Origin: Streptomyces broussonetiae
Lineage (GTDB): Bacteria; Actinomycetota; Actinomycetes; Streptomycetales; Streptomycetaceae
Length of the DNA stretch: 64,000 nucleotides
Direction of reading: 5' to 3'
Assembly: GCF_009796285.1 (NCBI RefSeq)
Contig: NZ_CP047020.1
Span: 6,572,001-6,636,000, forward strand
This document shows positions 50,111 to 58,445 of the stretch, one piece after another. How positions within the stretch are numbered: position 1 is the stretch's first letter; each line of letters begins with the position of its first letter. The position numbers and the translations under genes were made by a program. A model generated the notes under the pieces. That model was not told where the DNA came from. It ran no database searches and saw only the letters and a list, made by a program, of their open reading frames with translations.

Positions 50111-51343
50111 TCAGTAGCCGAAGTCCTGCGTCCACCAAGGACCGCCCTGGCCGAGGTGGACGCCGACGCCGAGGGTCTTGAAGTCGCAGTTCAGGATGTT
50201 GGCCTTGTGGCCGGGGCTGTTCATCCAGGCCTGCATCACGGCCGCCGCGTCCGCCTGGCCGCGGGCTATGTTCTCGCCGCCGAGGTTGGTGATGCCGGCC
50301 GCGTCCGCCCGGTCCCACGGCGACCTGCCGTCGGGGTCGGTGTGGTCGAAGAAGCCCCGCGCGGCCATGTCGTTGCTGAAGGCCTCGGCCAGCTTGGTCA
50401 GCGAGGAGTTCGCCGACAGCGCGCTGCATCCGACCTTCGCCCGCTCCTCGTTGACGAGCTTGAGCACCTCCGCCTCGGCGGCGGCCTGCGCCGACACTGT
50501 CATCGGCGCGGCGGCCGGTGCCTTGGCCGCCGTACGCGACGGGGTGCTCCGCGGCTTCGACGCGGTGACCGTCGGCGTCGGCTGCGGGGACGTCTGCGAC
50601 GCGGTGGGCGTCGGGGAGGCCGACACGGAGGCGGACGCGGAGGGACTCGAGGACTGCGGGTCGCCGGAGGCCGGGCCGGCTGCGGAGGTGCCCTCGGGGC
50701 TGTCGGCGCTGCCCGTCGTACCGCCCTGCTCGGTCGCCGTGTTGCTCGGCGAGTCCGCCACCTGCACCTGCTCGCTACCGGTGGTGTCCGTGCCGCCGCC
50801 GAGCCTGTAGTGCTCCAGGCCCGGCACCACACCCGTGGCCACCGCGGTCGTGCCGAGCGCGACCGCGGCGGTCACCCCGAGCAGGCCCGCGCGCACCGGG
50901 CGCACAACCTTCTTGCGGCGCTGGCGTCGGCGCCTCGGCGAGTCACCGCCCGGCGCGAACCCGCCGGCGGAGCCCGTGCCGTCGTCGGCCGCGAACAGAT
51001 AGGCATGGGCCTTGGCGTTCGCGTCGGCGTAGGCCTGCGGGTTCAGATACGGGGCGATGCCCCGGGGCACCCGGTCACCCCTGTACAGCTCGAGCGCGTA
51101 GGGGTCCCGCGCGTACGAGTCCTCGGCGTACGAGTCCCGCGCATACGCGTCCTGGGCGTACGGGTCACCCCTGTACAGCTCCGGCAGATACGGGTCCCGC
51201 GCATACGGCTCCCGTGCATACGGGTCCCGTGCGTATGAGTCCTGCGGGTACGAGGTGTGCGGGCCGTTGCTCCCGACGGAGGATCCGTTCGTGGGTGTGG
51301 CCTCGCCGGCGCGGCCCTTGGCGGAGCGTCGGTGCCGTCCCAT
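50111..51343 (-). CDS. Membrane-anchored CAP/SCP-domain protein with Tyr-rich cytosolic repeats
   Basis: A 410-residue protein. Residues 1-30 are basic; residues 32-90 are YARDPYA-type repeats (SYARDPYAREPYARDPY); an RRRRQRRKK stop-transfer run precedes one membrane helix (about 148-172). Then comes a long Ser/Thr/Pro linker (about 180-285) and a C-terminal CAP domain (about 290-410; VLKLVNEERAKVGCSALSAN, HTDPDGRSPWDRADAAG, GGENIARGQADAAAVMQAW, NSPGHKANILNC). The Cys pair probably makes a disulfide outside the cell. CAP proteins bind lipids or act on the cell wall; in bacteria their role is poorly known. ATG at 51343 follows AAGGAC. Upstream lies a 20-bp palindrome. Confidence 0.85.
   Translation of the reverse strand: MGRHRRSAKGRAGEATPTNGSSVGSNGPHTSYPQDSYARDPYAREPYARDPYLPELYRGDPYAQDAYARDSYAEDSYARDPYALELYRGDRVPRGIAPYLNPQAYADANAKAHAYLFAADDGTGSAGGFAPGGDSPRRRRQRRKKVVRPVRAGLLGVTAAVALGTTAVATGVVPGLEHYRLGGGTDTTGSEQVQVADSPSNTATEQGGTTGSADSPEGTSAAGPASGDPQSSSPSASASVSASPTPTASQTSPQPTPTVTASKPRSTPSRTAAKAPAAAPMTVSAQAAAEAEVLKLVNEERAKVGCSALSANSSLTKLAEAFSNDMAARGFFDHTDPDGRSPWDRADAAGITNLGGENIARGQADAAAVMQAWMNSPGHKANILNCDFKTLGVGVHLGQGGPWWTQDFGY
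51074..51238 (-). repeat. 15-bp-periodic repeats coding YARDP-type units
   Basis: A degenerate tandem array whose units alternate GTACGAGTCCCGC, GTACGGGTCACCC and GCATACGGGTCCC on the plus strand. It encodes pentapeptide-like YAxDx units (residues 36-90) in the cytosolic part of the CAP protein. Confidence 0.7.
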
Positions 51344-51419
51344 GTCCTTGCCCTCTTCCTCACGCTCGCGGTCTGACCCGGAGCATGCGTGTGGCGAGTG
51401 ACTCCCCCCGGCCAACCCG

Positions 51420-51439
51420 ACTCACTCGATCGAGTGAGT
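51420..51439. promoter_or_regulatory. 20-bp perfect palindrome between the CAP gene and acyP
   Basis: ACTCACTCGA followed by its exact complement TCGAGTGAGT, 77 bp upstream of the CAP-protein start and 90 bp upstream of acyP. Size and symmetry fit a TetR- or MarR-type operator; no candidate regulator gene is adjacent. Confidence 0.5.
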
Positions 51440-51528
51440 TTCATATGAGATTCATTGGGTCGGGACGGTACCCCATGCCACTGGGGCGCGGCGTGTCCGG
51501 AGCGACATCGGCCGGTTAGGTTGCACCC

Positions 51529-51810
51529 ATGAGCGAGGATGTACGACTGGTCGCCTGGGTGCGCGGACGTGTGCAAGGTGTGGGTTTTCGGTGGTTCACA
51601 CGTGCCAAGGCGCTGGAGATCGGGGGCCTGAGTGGTTTTGCTCTCAATTTGGCCGACGGCCGCGTCCAGGTGGTCGCGGAGGGGCCGCGCGAGGGCTGCG
51701 AAGGGCTGCTCGGATGGCTCCAGGGCAGCGACACGCCCGGGCGCGTGGAGGGCGTGACCGAGATCTGGGACACACCACGCGGCGGCTACGACGGCTTCGC
51801 CATCCGCTGA
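51529..51810 (+). CDS. acyP: Acylphosphatase
   Basis: A 93-residue acylphosphatase hydrolysing acyl phosphates such as acetyl phosphate. The phosphate-binding loop VRGRVQGVGFRWF (residues 11-23, with the catalytic Arg) and the catalytic Asn in GFALNLADGRVQVVAEG are present. ATG at 51529. The S. coelicolor order acyP-smc is kept. Confidence 0.94.
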   Translation: MSEDVRLVAWVRGRVQGVGFRWFTRAKALEIGGLSGFALNLADGRVQVVAEGPREGCEGLLGWLQGSDTPGRVEGVTEIWDTPRGGYDGFAIR

Positions 51811-52192
51811 GCCGGACCGGACGCAGCCGTACGACCGGCGCGCGGCGGGCCGCCGGGGGTGTGGGCGTACGGCAGAAATGGCCTGGTGGTTGCCAAGAAC
51901 TGTCCGGCGTGGCAGGCTCCGCTGATACATCTGATCGTCACGCCCCGAGGCACCGGAAGAGTCGCAACGCCGCCGATTTCCCGGCCGCGTGCCCCCGGTT
52001 CGCCCGCCAATACGGGGCGTGATCGTGTTGACCGTCAAACTTTTTGGTGAGACGCTGAAAGCCCCGCGCACCTTAGCTGTTTGGCATGAAGCAACAGCAG
52101 AGCAACACCCGGATGTGCCAAGCACCGCGGGTGCGAATCCCTCACGACCCACACCGCATCGGTCGGTCACTCAGTGTGGAGGACCATCCATC
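51811..52192. other. Intergenic region with a possible structured leader
   Basis: 382 bp between acyP and the small gene at 52193. It contains no supported gene. The first half is GC-rich and featureless to me. A TTGACC at 52028 may be a -35 element, and 52046-52146 can fold into nested stems, described separately. Confidence 0.4.
52046..52146 (+). ncRNA. Candidate structured leader RNA upstream of the small coiled-coil gene
   Basis: Three nested pairings can form: GTGAG (52047-52051) with CTCAC (52141-52145); CGCACC (52067-52072) with GGTGCG (52130-52135); TTGGCA (52081-52086) with TGCCAA (52116-52121). A rival hairpin GCACC-GCG-GGTGC (52122-52134) uses the same bases as the second stem, so two exclusive folds exist. 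It lies 47 nt before the next start codon. I match it to no known riboswitch class; it could be chance in GC-rich DNA. Confidence 0.28.
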
Positions 52193-52396
52193 ATGGCAAA
52201 GGCGCTTCTCGGTTACGTCGGCGGCTCCGACCCTCGACTCCTCGCCGAGATGCGACGGCTGCAGCAGCGTGTCCAGGACCTGGAGTCCGAGCTGGTCAGG
52301 ATCCAGGCGGAAAACGACGCGCTGACGGCTGCCGCCTCTCAGGACAGGATCATGGAGAGCATCGACGCACACCAGGCGGAGCCTGCGCTCACCTGA
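52193..52396 (+). CDS. Small conserved coiled-coil protein
   Basis: A 67-residue protein: a short Gly-containing start (MAKALLGYVGGSDPRLLAEM) followed by a 30-residue coiled coil with clear Leu/Val heptads (MRRLQQRVQDLESELVRIQA) and a polar end. ATG at 52193 has GGAGG about 10 nt upstream. The coding bias is strong. Function unknown; a dimerising or adaptor role is a guess. It precedes smc but is separated from it by a terminator. Confidence 0.75.
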   Translation: MAKALLGYVGGSDPRLLAEMRRLQQRVQDLESELVRIQAENDALTAAASQDRIMESIDAHQAEPALT

Positions 52397-52492
52397 TCAT
52401 TGCATTGCTCCACGACAGCAGTCGCAGCGATCGGGCTGCCGTAATCAACCGCTCAGTTGATCGGACGGCTGAAACCCAGTCGTCAGAGTTGC

Positions 52493-52514
52493 AAGGGACG
52501 CTTCGGCGTCCCTT
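52493..52514 (+). terminator. Terminator behind the small coiled-coil gene
   Basis: A 9-bp stem, AAGGGACGC and GCGTCCCTT, with a stable TTCG tetraloop (52502-52505), followed by CGTTCTTT. This is one of the few T-rich intrinsic terminators here. Confidence 0.8.
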
Positions 52515-52641
52515 CGTTCTTTCCCCCGCGCATCCTTTCACCCTCTTCAACGTACGGTGTGCCCTGCATGTTCACTGGCGAAACCGCGCGGTTGCGAGGG
52601 TTCATGGAGTGAGATAGCGGCGCCCGGTAGAGTCCAGCGGC

Positions 52642-55600
52642 GTGCACCTCAAGGCCCTGACCCTCCGTGGGTTCAAGTCGTTCGCCTCGGCGACCACACT
52701 CCGGTTCGAACCGGGCATCACGTGTGTCGTCGGCCCGAACGGTTCGGGCAAGTCCAATGTCGTGGACGCGCTCAGCTGGGTCATGGGCGAACAGGGCGCC
52801 AAGTCGCTGCGCGGCGGCAAGATGGAGGACGTCATCTTCGCCGGCACCACCGGCCGCCCGCCGCTGGGCCGCGCCGAGGTGTCGCTGACCATTGACAACT
52901 CCGACGGGGCGCTGCCCATCGAGTACGCCGAGGTCACCATCACGCGGATCATGTTCCGCAACGGCGGCAGCGAGTACCAGATCAACGGCGACACCTGTCG
53001 TCTCCTGGACATCCAGGAACTCCTCTCCGACTCCGGCATCGGCCGCGAGATGCACGTCATCGTCGGCCAGGGGCAGCTCGACTCCGTCCTGCACGCCGAT
53101 CCCATGGGCCGCCGCGCCTTCATCGAAGAGGCCGCGGGTGTACTGAAACACCGCAAGCGCAAGGAAAAGGCCCTGCGCAAGCTGGACGCGATGCAGGCCA
53201 ACCTCGCGCGCGTGCAGGACCTCACCGACGAACTGCGTCGCCAGCTCAAGCCGCTCGGCCGCCAGGCGGCGGTGGCGCGCAGGGCCGCCGTCATCCAGGC
53301 GGATCTGCGGGACGCCCGCCTGCGCCTGCTCGCCGACGACCTCGTACGCCTGCGTCAGGCCCTCAGGACCGAGATCGCCGACGAAGCCGCCCTGAAGGAG
53401 CGCAAGGAGGCGGCCGAGCAGCAGCTGAAGAAGGCCCTGCACCGCGAGGGCCTGCTGGAGGACGAGGTACGGCAGCTCACGCCCCGCCTCCAGCGTGCCC
53501 AGCAGACCTGGTACGAGCTGTCCCAGCTGGCCGAACGCGTCCGGGGCACGATTTCGCTGGCCGACGCCCGCATCAAGAGCGCCACCTCCGCGCCCCCCGA
53601 GGAGCGGCGCGGGCGCGACCCCGAGGACCTGGAGCGCGAGGCCGCCCGCATCCGTGAACAGGAGGCCGAGCTGGAGGCCGCCCTCGACGCGGCCCAGCAC
53701 GCCCTGGACGACACGGTCGCCCACCGGGCCGAGCTGGAGCGGGAGCTGGCCGTCGAGGAACGCCGGCTGAAGGACGTGGCCCGCGCCATCGCCGACCGCC
53801 GTGAGGGGCTGGCCCGGCTGACCGGCCAGGTCAACGCGGCCCGCTCCCGTGCCGCCTCGGCCCAGGCCGAGATCGACCGCCTGGCCACCGCGCGCGACGA
53901 GGCACAGGAACGGGCCGTTCAGGCGCAGGAGGAGTACGAGGCCCTCAAGGCGGAGGTCGACGGACTCGACGCCGACGACGCGGACCTGGCCGAGCAGCAC
54001 GACGCGGCCAGGCGTCGGCTCGCCGAGACGGATTCCGCCCTGAGCGCGGCCCGTGAGGCGCTCACCGCGGCCGAACGCAGCCGCGCCGCGACCCAGGCCC
54101 GCCAGGAGGCCCTCGCCCTGGGCCTCAGGCGAAAGGACGGCACCGGGATACTGCTGGGCGCCCGGGAGCGCCTGGCGGGAGTCCTCGGCCCGGCGGCGGA
54201 ACTCCTCACGGTCGCCCCGGGCCATGAAGTCCCGCTGGCGGCGGCGTTCGGCGCGGCAGCGGACGCCGTCGCCGTCTCGACCCCCGCGGCGGCGGCCGAG
54301 GCAATCCGCCTGCTGCGCAAACAGGACGGGGGAAGGGCGGCGCTTCTGCTGGCAGGGCAGGCACCGCGAAGGGGCACGGGGAACGGCGCGACCGGCCACA
54401 CCGTACCCGCAGACGCCGTACCCGCAGACGCCGTACCTGCAGACGCCGTGCCGCCCGTCACCGCCCTCCCCGCGGAGCGCACGGCACCCCCCGGTGGGCG
54501 CTTCGCGGCCGACCTGGTCCGCGGCCCCGCCGAGCTGATGCCCGCCGTCCACCGCCTTCTGCGGGGAATCGTGGTCGTCGGCTCCCTGGAGGACGCCGAG
54601 GACCTGGTCTACGCGCATCCGGAACTCACCGCCGTCACCACCGAAGGCGATCTCCTGGGCGCCCACTTCGCGCACGGCGGCTCGGCCGGGGCGCCGAGCC
54701 TGCTGGAGGTGCAGGCCTCCGTCGACGAGGCCGGCGCCGAGCTGGAGGAGCTGGCGCTGCGCTGCGCGGAACTCACCGAGGCCCAGCGCACGGCGGCCGA
54801 GCGACGTACGCAGGCCGCCGGTCTCGTGGAAGAGCTGGGGGAGCGGCGCCGGGCCGCCGACCGGGAGAAGTCGGCCGTGGCCCAGCAGCTCGGGCGGCTC
54901 GCCGGACAGGCACGCGGTGCGGCCGGGGAGGCCGAGCGGTCCGCCGCTGCCGCCGCCCGGGCGCAGGAGGCGCTGGACAGGGCCGTACAGGAGGCCGAGG
55001 AACTGGCGGAGCGGATGGCCGTGGCCGAGGAGATGCCGGTCGAGGAGGAGCCGGACACCTCCGTGCGCGACCGGCTGGCCGCCGACGGGGCCAACGCCCG
55101 GCAGACCGAGATGGAGGCCCGGCTGCAGGTCCGCACCCACGAGGAGCGGGTCAAGGGGCTCGCCGGGCGGGCCGACTCGCTCGACCGGGCGGCCCGCGCC
55201 GAACGCGAGGCACGCGCGCGTGCCGAGCAGCGCCGGGCCCGGCTGCGGCACGAGGCGTCCGTGGCCGAGGCCGTGGCCTCGGGCACCCGGCAGCTGCTCG
55301 CGCACATCGAGGTGTCCCTCGCCCGTGCCGAGCGGGAACGCTCCGCCGCCGAGGCCGCGAAGGCGCGGCGCGAGCAGGAGCTGACCGCCGCGCGCACCGC
55401 CGGCCGCGAACTCAAGTCGGAACTCGACAAGTTGACGGACTCGGTGCACCGCGGCGAGGTGCTCGGCGCCGAGAAGCGGCTGCGGATCGAGCAGCTGGAG
55501 GCCAAGGCGCTGGAGGAGCTGGGTGTCGAGCCGGAGGGGCTGGTGGCCGAGTACGGCCCGCACCAGCCCGTGCCGCCCTCGCCACCCGCCGACGACGAGG

Positions 55601-56295
55601 TGCTGCCCGAGGACCCGGAGCACCCGCGCAACCAGCCCAGGCCCTTCCACCGGGCCGAGCAGGAACGGCGCCTCAAGGCCGCCGAGCGGGCCTACCAGCA
55701 GCTGGGCAAGGTCAACCCGCTGGCGCTGGAGGAGTTCGCGGCGCTGGAGGAGCGGCACAAGTTCCTCAGCGAGCAGCTGGAGGACCTGAAGAAGACCCGC
55801 GCCGATCTGCTCCAGGTGGTGAAGGAGGTCGACGAGCGCGTCGAGCAGGTCTTCACCGAGGCCTACCGGGACACGGCCCGCGAGTTCGAGGGCGTCTTCA
55901 GCCGGCTCTTCCCGGGCGGCGACGGGCGACTGATCCTGACCGATCCCGACAACATGCTGACCACCGGCGTGGACGTCGAGGCCCGCCCGCCGGGCAAGAA
56001 GGTCAAGCGGCTCTCCCTGCTCTCCGGTGGCGAGCGCTCGCTGACGGCCGTCGCGCTGCTGGTGTCGATCTTCAAGGCCCGGCCGAGCCCGTTCTACGTC
56101 ATGGACGAGGTCGAGGCCGCGCTCGACGACACCAACCTGCAGCGGCTCATCCGGATCATGCAGGAGCTGCAGGAGGCCTCGCAGCTGATCGTGATCACGC
56201 ACCAGAAGCGCACCATGGAGGTTGCCGACGCGCTGTACGGCGTCTCCATGCAGGGCGACGGCGTGTCGAAGGTGATCTCCCAGCGGCTGCGGTAG
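52642..56295 (+). CDS. smc: Chromosome partition protein Smc
   Basis: A 1217-residue SMC ATPase, core of the condensin-like complex that organises and segregates chromosomes. The N-terminal Walker A is GPNGSGKSN (31-39). Long coiled coils run from about 165 to 490 and 690 to 1020, around a hinge (about 500-680; GILLGARERLAGVLGPAAEL). The C-terminal signature is LLSGGERSLTAVALL and Walker B is FYVMDEVEAALDD. The hinge carries a low-complexity insert with three VPADA units (residues 588-602). GTG at 52642; the Shine-Dalgarno sequence is weak. ScpA/ScpB are not in the window. Confidence 0.96.
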   Translation: MHLKALTLRGFKSFASATTLRFEPGITCVVGPNGSGKSNVVDALSWVMGEQGAKSLRGGKMEDVIFAGTTGRPPLGRAEVSLTIDNSDGALPIEYAEVTITRIMFRNGGSEYQINGDTCRLLDIQELLSDSGIGREMHVIVGQGQLDSVLHADPMGRRAFIEEAAGVLKHRKRKEKALRKLDAMQANLARVQDLTDELRRQLKPLGRQAAVARRAAVIQADLRDARLRLLADDLVRLRQALRTEIADEAALKERKEAAEQQLKKALHREGLLEDEVRQLTPRLQRAQQTWYELSQLAERVRGTISLADARIKSATSAPPEERRGRDPEDLEREAARIREQEAELEAALDAAQHALDDTVAHRAELERELAVEERRLKDVARAIADRREGLARLTGQVNAARSRAASAQAEIDRLATARDEAQERAVQAQEEYEALKAEVDGLDADDADLAEQHDAARRRLAETDSALSAAREALTAAERSRAATQARQEALALGLRRKDGTGILLGARERLAGVLGPAAELLTVAPGHEVPLAAAFGAAADAVAVSTPAAAAEAIRLLRKQDGGRAALLLAGQAPRRGTGNGATGHTVPADAVPADAVPADAVPPVTALPAERTAPPGGRFAADLVRGPAELMPAVHRLLRGIVVVGSLEDAEDLVYAHPELTAVTTEGDLLGAHFAHGGSAGAPSLLEVQASVDEAGAELEELALRCAELTEAQRTAAERRTQAAGLVEELGERRRAADREKSAVAQQLGRLAGQARGAAGEAERSAAAAARAQEALDRAVQEAEELAERMAVAEEMPVEEEPDTSVRDRLAADGANARQTEMEARLQVRTHEERVKGLAGRADSLDRAARAEREARARAEQRRARLRHEASVAEAVASGTRQLLAHIEVSLARAERERSAAEAAKARREQELTAARTAGRELKSELDKLTDSVHRGEVLGAEKRLRIEQLEAKALEELGVEPEGLVAEYGPHQPVPPSPPADDEVLPEDPEHPRNQPRPFHRAEQERRLKAAERAYQQLGKVNPLALEEFAALEERHKFLSEQLEDLKKTRADLLQVVKEVDERVEQVFTEAYRDTAREFEGVFSRLFPGGDGRLILTDPDNMLTTGVDVEARPPGKKVKRLSLLSGGERSLTAVALLVSIFKARPSPFYVMDEVEAALDDTNLQRLIRIMQELQEASQLIVITHQKRTMEVADALYGVSMQGDGVSKVISQRLR
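54403..54447 (+). repeat. 15-bp tandem repeat in the Smc hinge
   Basis: Three units of GTACCCGCAGACGCC (54403-54417, 54418-54432, 54433-54447, the last with one change) encode VPADA three times in the Smc hinge. Near-identity points to recent slippage. Confidence 0.85.
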
Positions 56296-56327
56296 CCCGC
56301 ATTTCAAGATCCACTAGGTGATCAACC

Positions 56328-56358
56328 CACCTCGTGTTCAAGAAGTGAACACGAGGTG
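56328..56358. terminator. Terminator behind smc
   Basis: A perfect 13-bp stem, CACCTCGTGTTCA at 56328-56340 and its complement at 56346-56358, with loop AGAAG. Confidence 0.85.
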
Positions 56359-56394
56359 CAGGGGCATATCTAAAAAGTCACAGCTGTTGAACTA

Positions 56395-56434
56395 TTGACT
56401 TCGAAACTTGAAGGCATAGTCTCTGCAACGTTGC
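56395..56434 (+). promoter_or_regulatory. Probable glcP promoter with a LacI-type operator
   Basis: TTGACT at 56395-56400, 16-bp spacer, TAGTCT at 56417-56422. Directly downstream, GCAACGTTGC (56425-56434) is a perfect palindrome with a central CG, the hallmark of LacI/GalR-family operators, placed at the expected transcription start. The message would have a leader of about 110 nt. Confidence 0.6.
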
Positions 56435-56538
56435 TTTTACCTTCAGGTGTAAGCGGTGTGAACGTATGCGCCACTGGAAGCACCTGGAAGGGCTCGCCCC
56501 CCCACCCGGCAGCGTTGCCGCGGCCCGAGGAGATTTAC

Positions 56539-57957
56539 GTGACCAGCACAGCGCAGGCACCTCAGTCAGGAGCCAGATCGGCTCATCCCGAGCATCTCGG
56601 GCACGTCATCTTCATCGCGGCGGCTGCCGCCATGGGCGGCTTCCTCTTCGGCTACGACAGCTCTGTGATCAACGGCGCGGTCGAGGCCATCCGGGACCGC
56701 TACGACATCGGCTCCGCTGGTCTTGCCCAGGTCATCGCAATCGCCCTCATCGGCTGTGCCATCGGCGCCGCCACGGCCGGCCGCATAGCCGACCGGATCG
56801 GCCGTATCCGTTGTATGCAGATCGCCGCGGTCCTCTTCACGATCAGTGCCGTCGGATCCGCGCTGCCGTTCGCGCTGTGGGACCTCGCCCTCTGGCGCAT
56901 CATCGGTGGCTTCGCCATCGGTATGGCCTCCGTCATCGGCCCGGCGTACATCGCCGAGGTCGCCCCGCCCGCCTACCGTGGCCGGCTCGGCTCCTTCCAG
57001 CAGGCCGCGATCGTCGTCGGCATCGCCATCTCCCAGCTGGTCAACTGGGGCCTGCTGAACGCCGCCGGCGGCAAGCAGCGCGGCCACCTGATGGGCCTGG
57101 AGGCCTGGCAGGTCATGCTCGGCGTGATGGTCGTCCCGGCCGTCCTGTACGGGCTGCTCTCCTTCGCGATCCCCGAGTCCCCGCGCTTCCTGCTCTCCAT
57201 CGGCAAGCGTGAGCGCGCCAAGGAGATCCTCGCCGAGGTCGAGGGCACGGGCGTGGACCTGGACGGCCGCGTCGCCGAGATCGAGCACGCGATGAAGAGC
57301 GAGCACAAGTCCACCTTCAAGGACCTGCTCGGCGGCTCCTTCTTCTTCAAGCCGATCGTCTGGGTCGGTATCGGCCTGTCGGTCTTCCAGCAGTTCGTCG
57401 GCATCAACGTCGCGTTCTACTACTCCTCGACGCTGTGGCAGTCGGTCGGTGTCGACCCGACGCAGTCGTTCTTCTACTCCTTCACGACGTCGATCATCAA
57501 CATCATCGGCACCGTGATCGCGATGATCTTCGTGGACCGCATCGGCCGCAAGCCGCTCGCCCTCATCGGCTCGGTCGGCATGGTCGTCGGCCTCGCGCTG
57601 GAGGCCTGGGCGTTCAGCTACCACCTGGTCGACGGCAAGCTCCCGAGCACCCAGGGCTGGACCGCCCTGATCGCCGCGCACATCTTCGTCCTCTTCTTCG
57701 CCCTGTCGTGGGGCGTGGTGGTCTGGGTCTTCCTCGGCGAGATGTTCCCGAACAGGATCCGCGCCGCCGCCCTGGGCGTGGCCGCCTCCGCGCAGTGGAT
57801 CGCCAACTGGGCCATCACCGCGAGCTTCCCGTCGCTGGCCGACTGGAACCTGTCCGGCACGTACATCATCTACACCGTCTTCGCGGCGCTCTCCATCCCG
57901 TTCGTCCTGAAGTTCGTCAAGGAGACGAAGGGCAAGGCGCTGGAGGAAATGGGCTGA
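56539..57957 (+). CDS. glcP: Glucose permease (MFS sugar:H+ symporter) GlcP
   Basis: A 472-residue, 12-helix major facilitator sugar porter. Signatures are MGGFLFGYDSSVINGAVEAI, DRIGRIRCMQ, PESPRFLL, QQFVGINVAFYYSSTLWQ (sugar site), DRIGRKPLALIG and the C-terminal VKETKGKALEEMG. The position directly after smc matches glcP1 of S. coelicolor, the main glucose uptake system. GTG at 56539 is 7 nt after GAGGAG; the frame runs further upstream, but the leader has no coding bias. Its promoter carries a LacI-type operator. Confidence 0.93.
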   Translation: MTSTAQAPQSGARSAHPEHLGHVIFIAAAAAMGGFLFGYDSSVINGAVEAIRDRYDIGSAGLAQVIAIALIGCAIGAATAGRIADRIGRIRCMQIAAVLFTISAVGSALPFALWDLALWRIIGGFAIGMASVIGPAYIAEVAPPAYRGRLGSFQQAAIVVGIAISQLVNWGLLNAAGGKQRGHLMGLEAWQVMLGVMVVPAVLYGLLSFAIPESPRFLLSIGKRERAKEILAEVEGTGVDLDGRVAEIEHAMKSEHKSTFKDLLGGSFFFKPIVWVGIGLSVFQQFVGINVAFYYSSTLWQSVGVDPTQSFFYSFTTSIINIIGTVIAMIFVDRIGRKPLALIGSVGMVVGLALEAWAFSYHLVDGKLPSTQGWTALIAAHIFVLFFALSWGVVVWVFLGEMFPNRIRAAALGVAASAQWIANWAITASFPSLADWNLSGTYIIYTVFAALSIPFVLKFVKETKGKALEEMG

Positions 57958-57982
57958 CCCGCACGGGACACCCCCCCGAGAC

Positions 57983-58021
57983 CGAGGAGAAGGGCCCAAG
58001 ACCCCGCTGCCCCTCTCCTCG
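57983..58021. terminator. Terminator behind glcP
   Basis: A 13-bp stem with one mismatch, CGAGGAGAAGGGC at 57983-57995 and GCCCCTCTCCTCG at 58009-58021, 26 bp after the glcP stop. Confidence 0.7.
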
Positions 58022-58085
58022 TATCACCCGCCGCCCCCGCTCCGGCCACTGCCCGGACCGGGGGCGGCGGTGTCCTGACGTCCGC

Positions 58086-58445
58086 TCACCAGATCAGGAC
58101 GCCGCCCTTGACCTCCAGCGCCGTGCGGCAGCTCTCCTCGATGATCCGCAACCTGAGCCCGATCTGGTGCCGGGGGCTTCCGGTGCCCCGGGCGATGTCG
58201 TCCAGGCGCGCGCCCAGCAGAGCGACCTCGTCGTGGAGGCCGGACACCTGCGCGGGCTCGACACAGAGGTCGTCCTCGGCCAGCAGGGGCAGGAAGCGAG
58301 CGCCCAGCGAGCGCACCGTCGGCGACCCCCACACCGTCGTACGCCACGACTCGAAACCACCGGACTGGTACACGTCGTCCGGCACGTCCAGGATGCGCAT
58401 CCGGCCGTCCGGCTCGCGGACGAACACCTCCACCAACAGGCTCAT
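58086..58445 (-). CDS. Conserved hypothetical protein behind the LLM flavoenzyme
   Basis: A 119-residue acidic protein (MSLLVEVFVREPDGRMRILD, then PTVRSLGARFLPLLAEDDLC, ARLDDIARGTGSPRHQIGLR and IIEESCRTALEVKGGVLIW). No known domain is recognised. The ATG at 58445 overlaps the stop of the upstream LLM gene by 4 bp, so they are translated together, and it may assist that enzyme. The hydrophobic last residues are not long enough to cross a membrane. Confidence 0.75.
   Translation of the reverse strand: MSLLVEVFVREPDGRMRILDVPDDVYQSGGFESWRTTVWGSPTVRSLGARFLPLLAEDDLCVEPAQVSGLHDEVALLGARLDDIARGTGSPRHQIGLRLRIIEESCRTALEVKGGVLIW

Noticed and set aside
52120..52150. tRNA-like T-arm (GGGTGCGAATCCC)
   Set aside because: No acceptor stem, D-arm or anticodon arm can be drawn around it.
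52483..56307. 1274-codon minus-strand frame
   Set aside because: Antisense to smc; low-complexity Gly/Leu/Arg composition.
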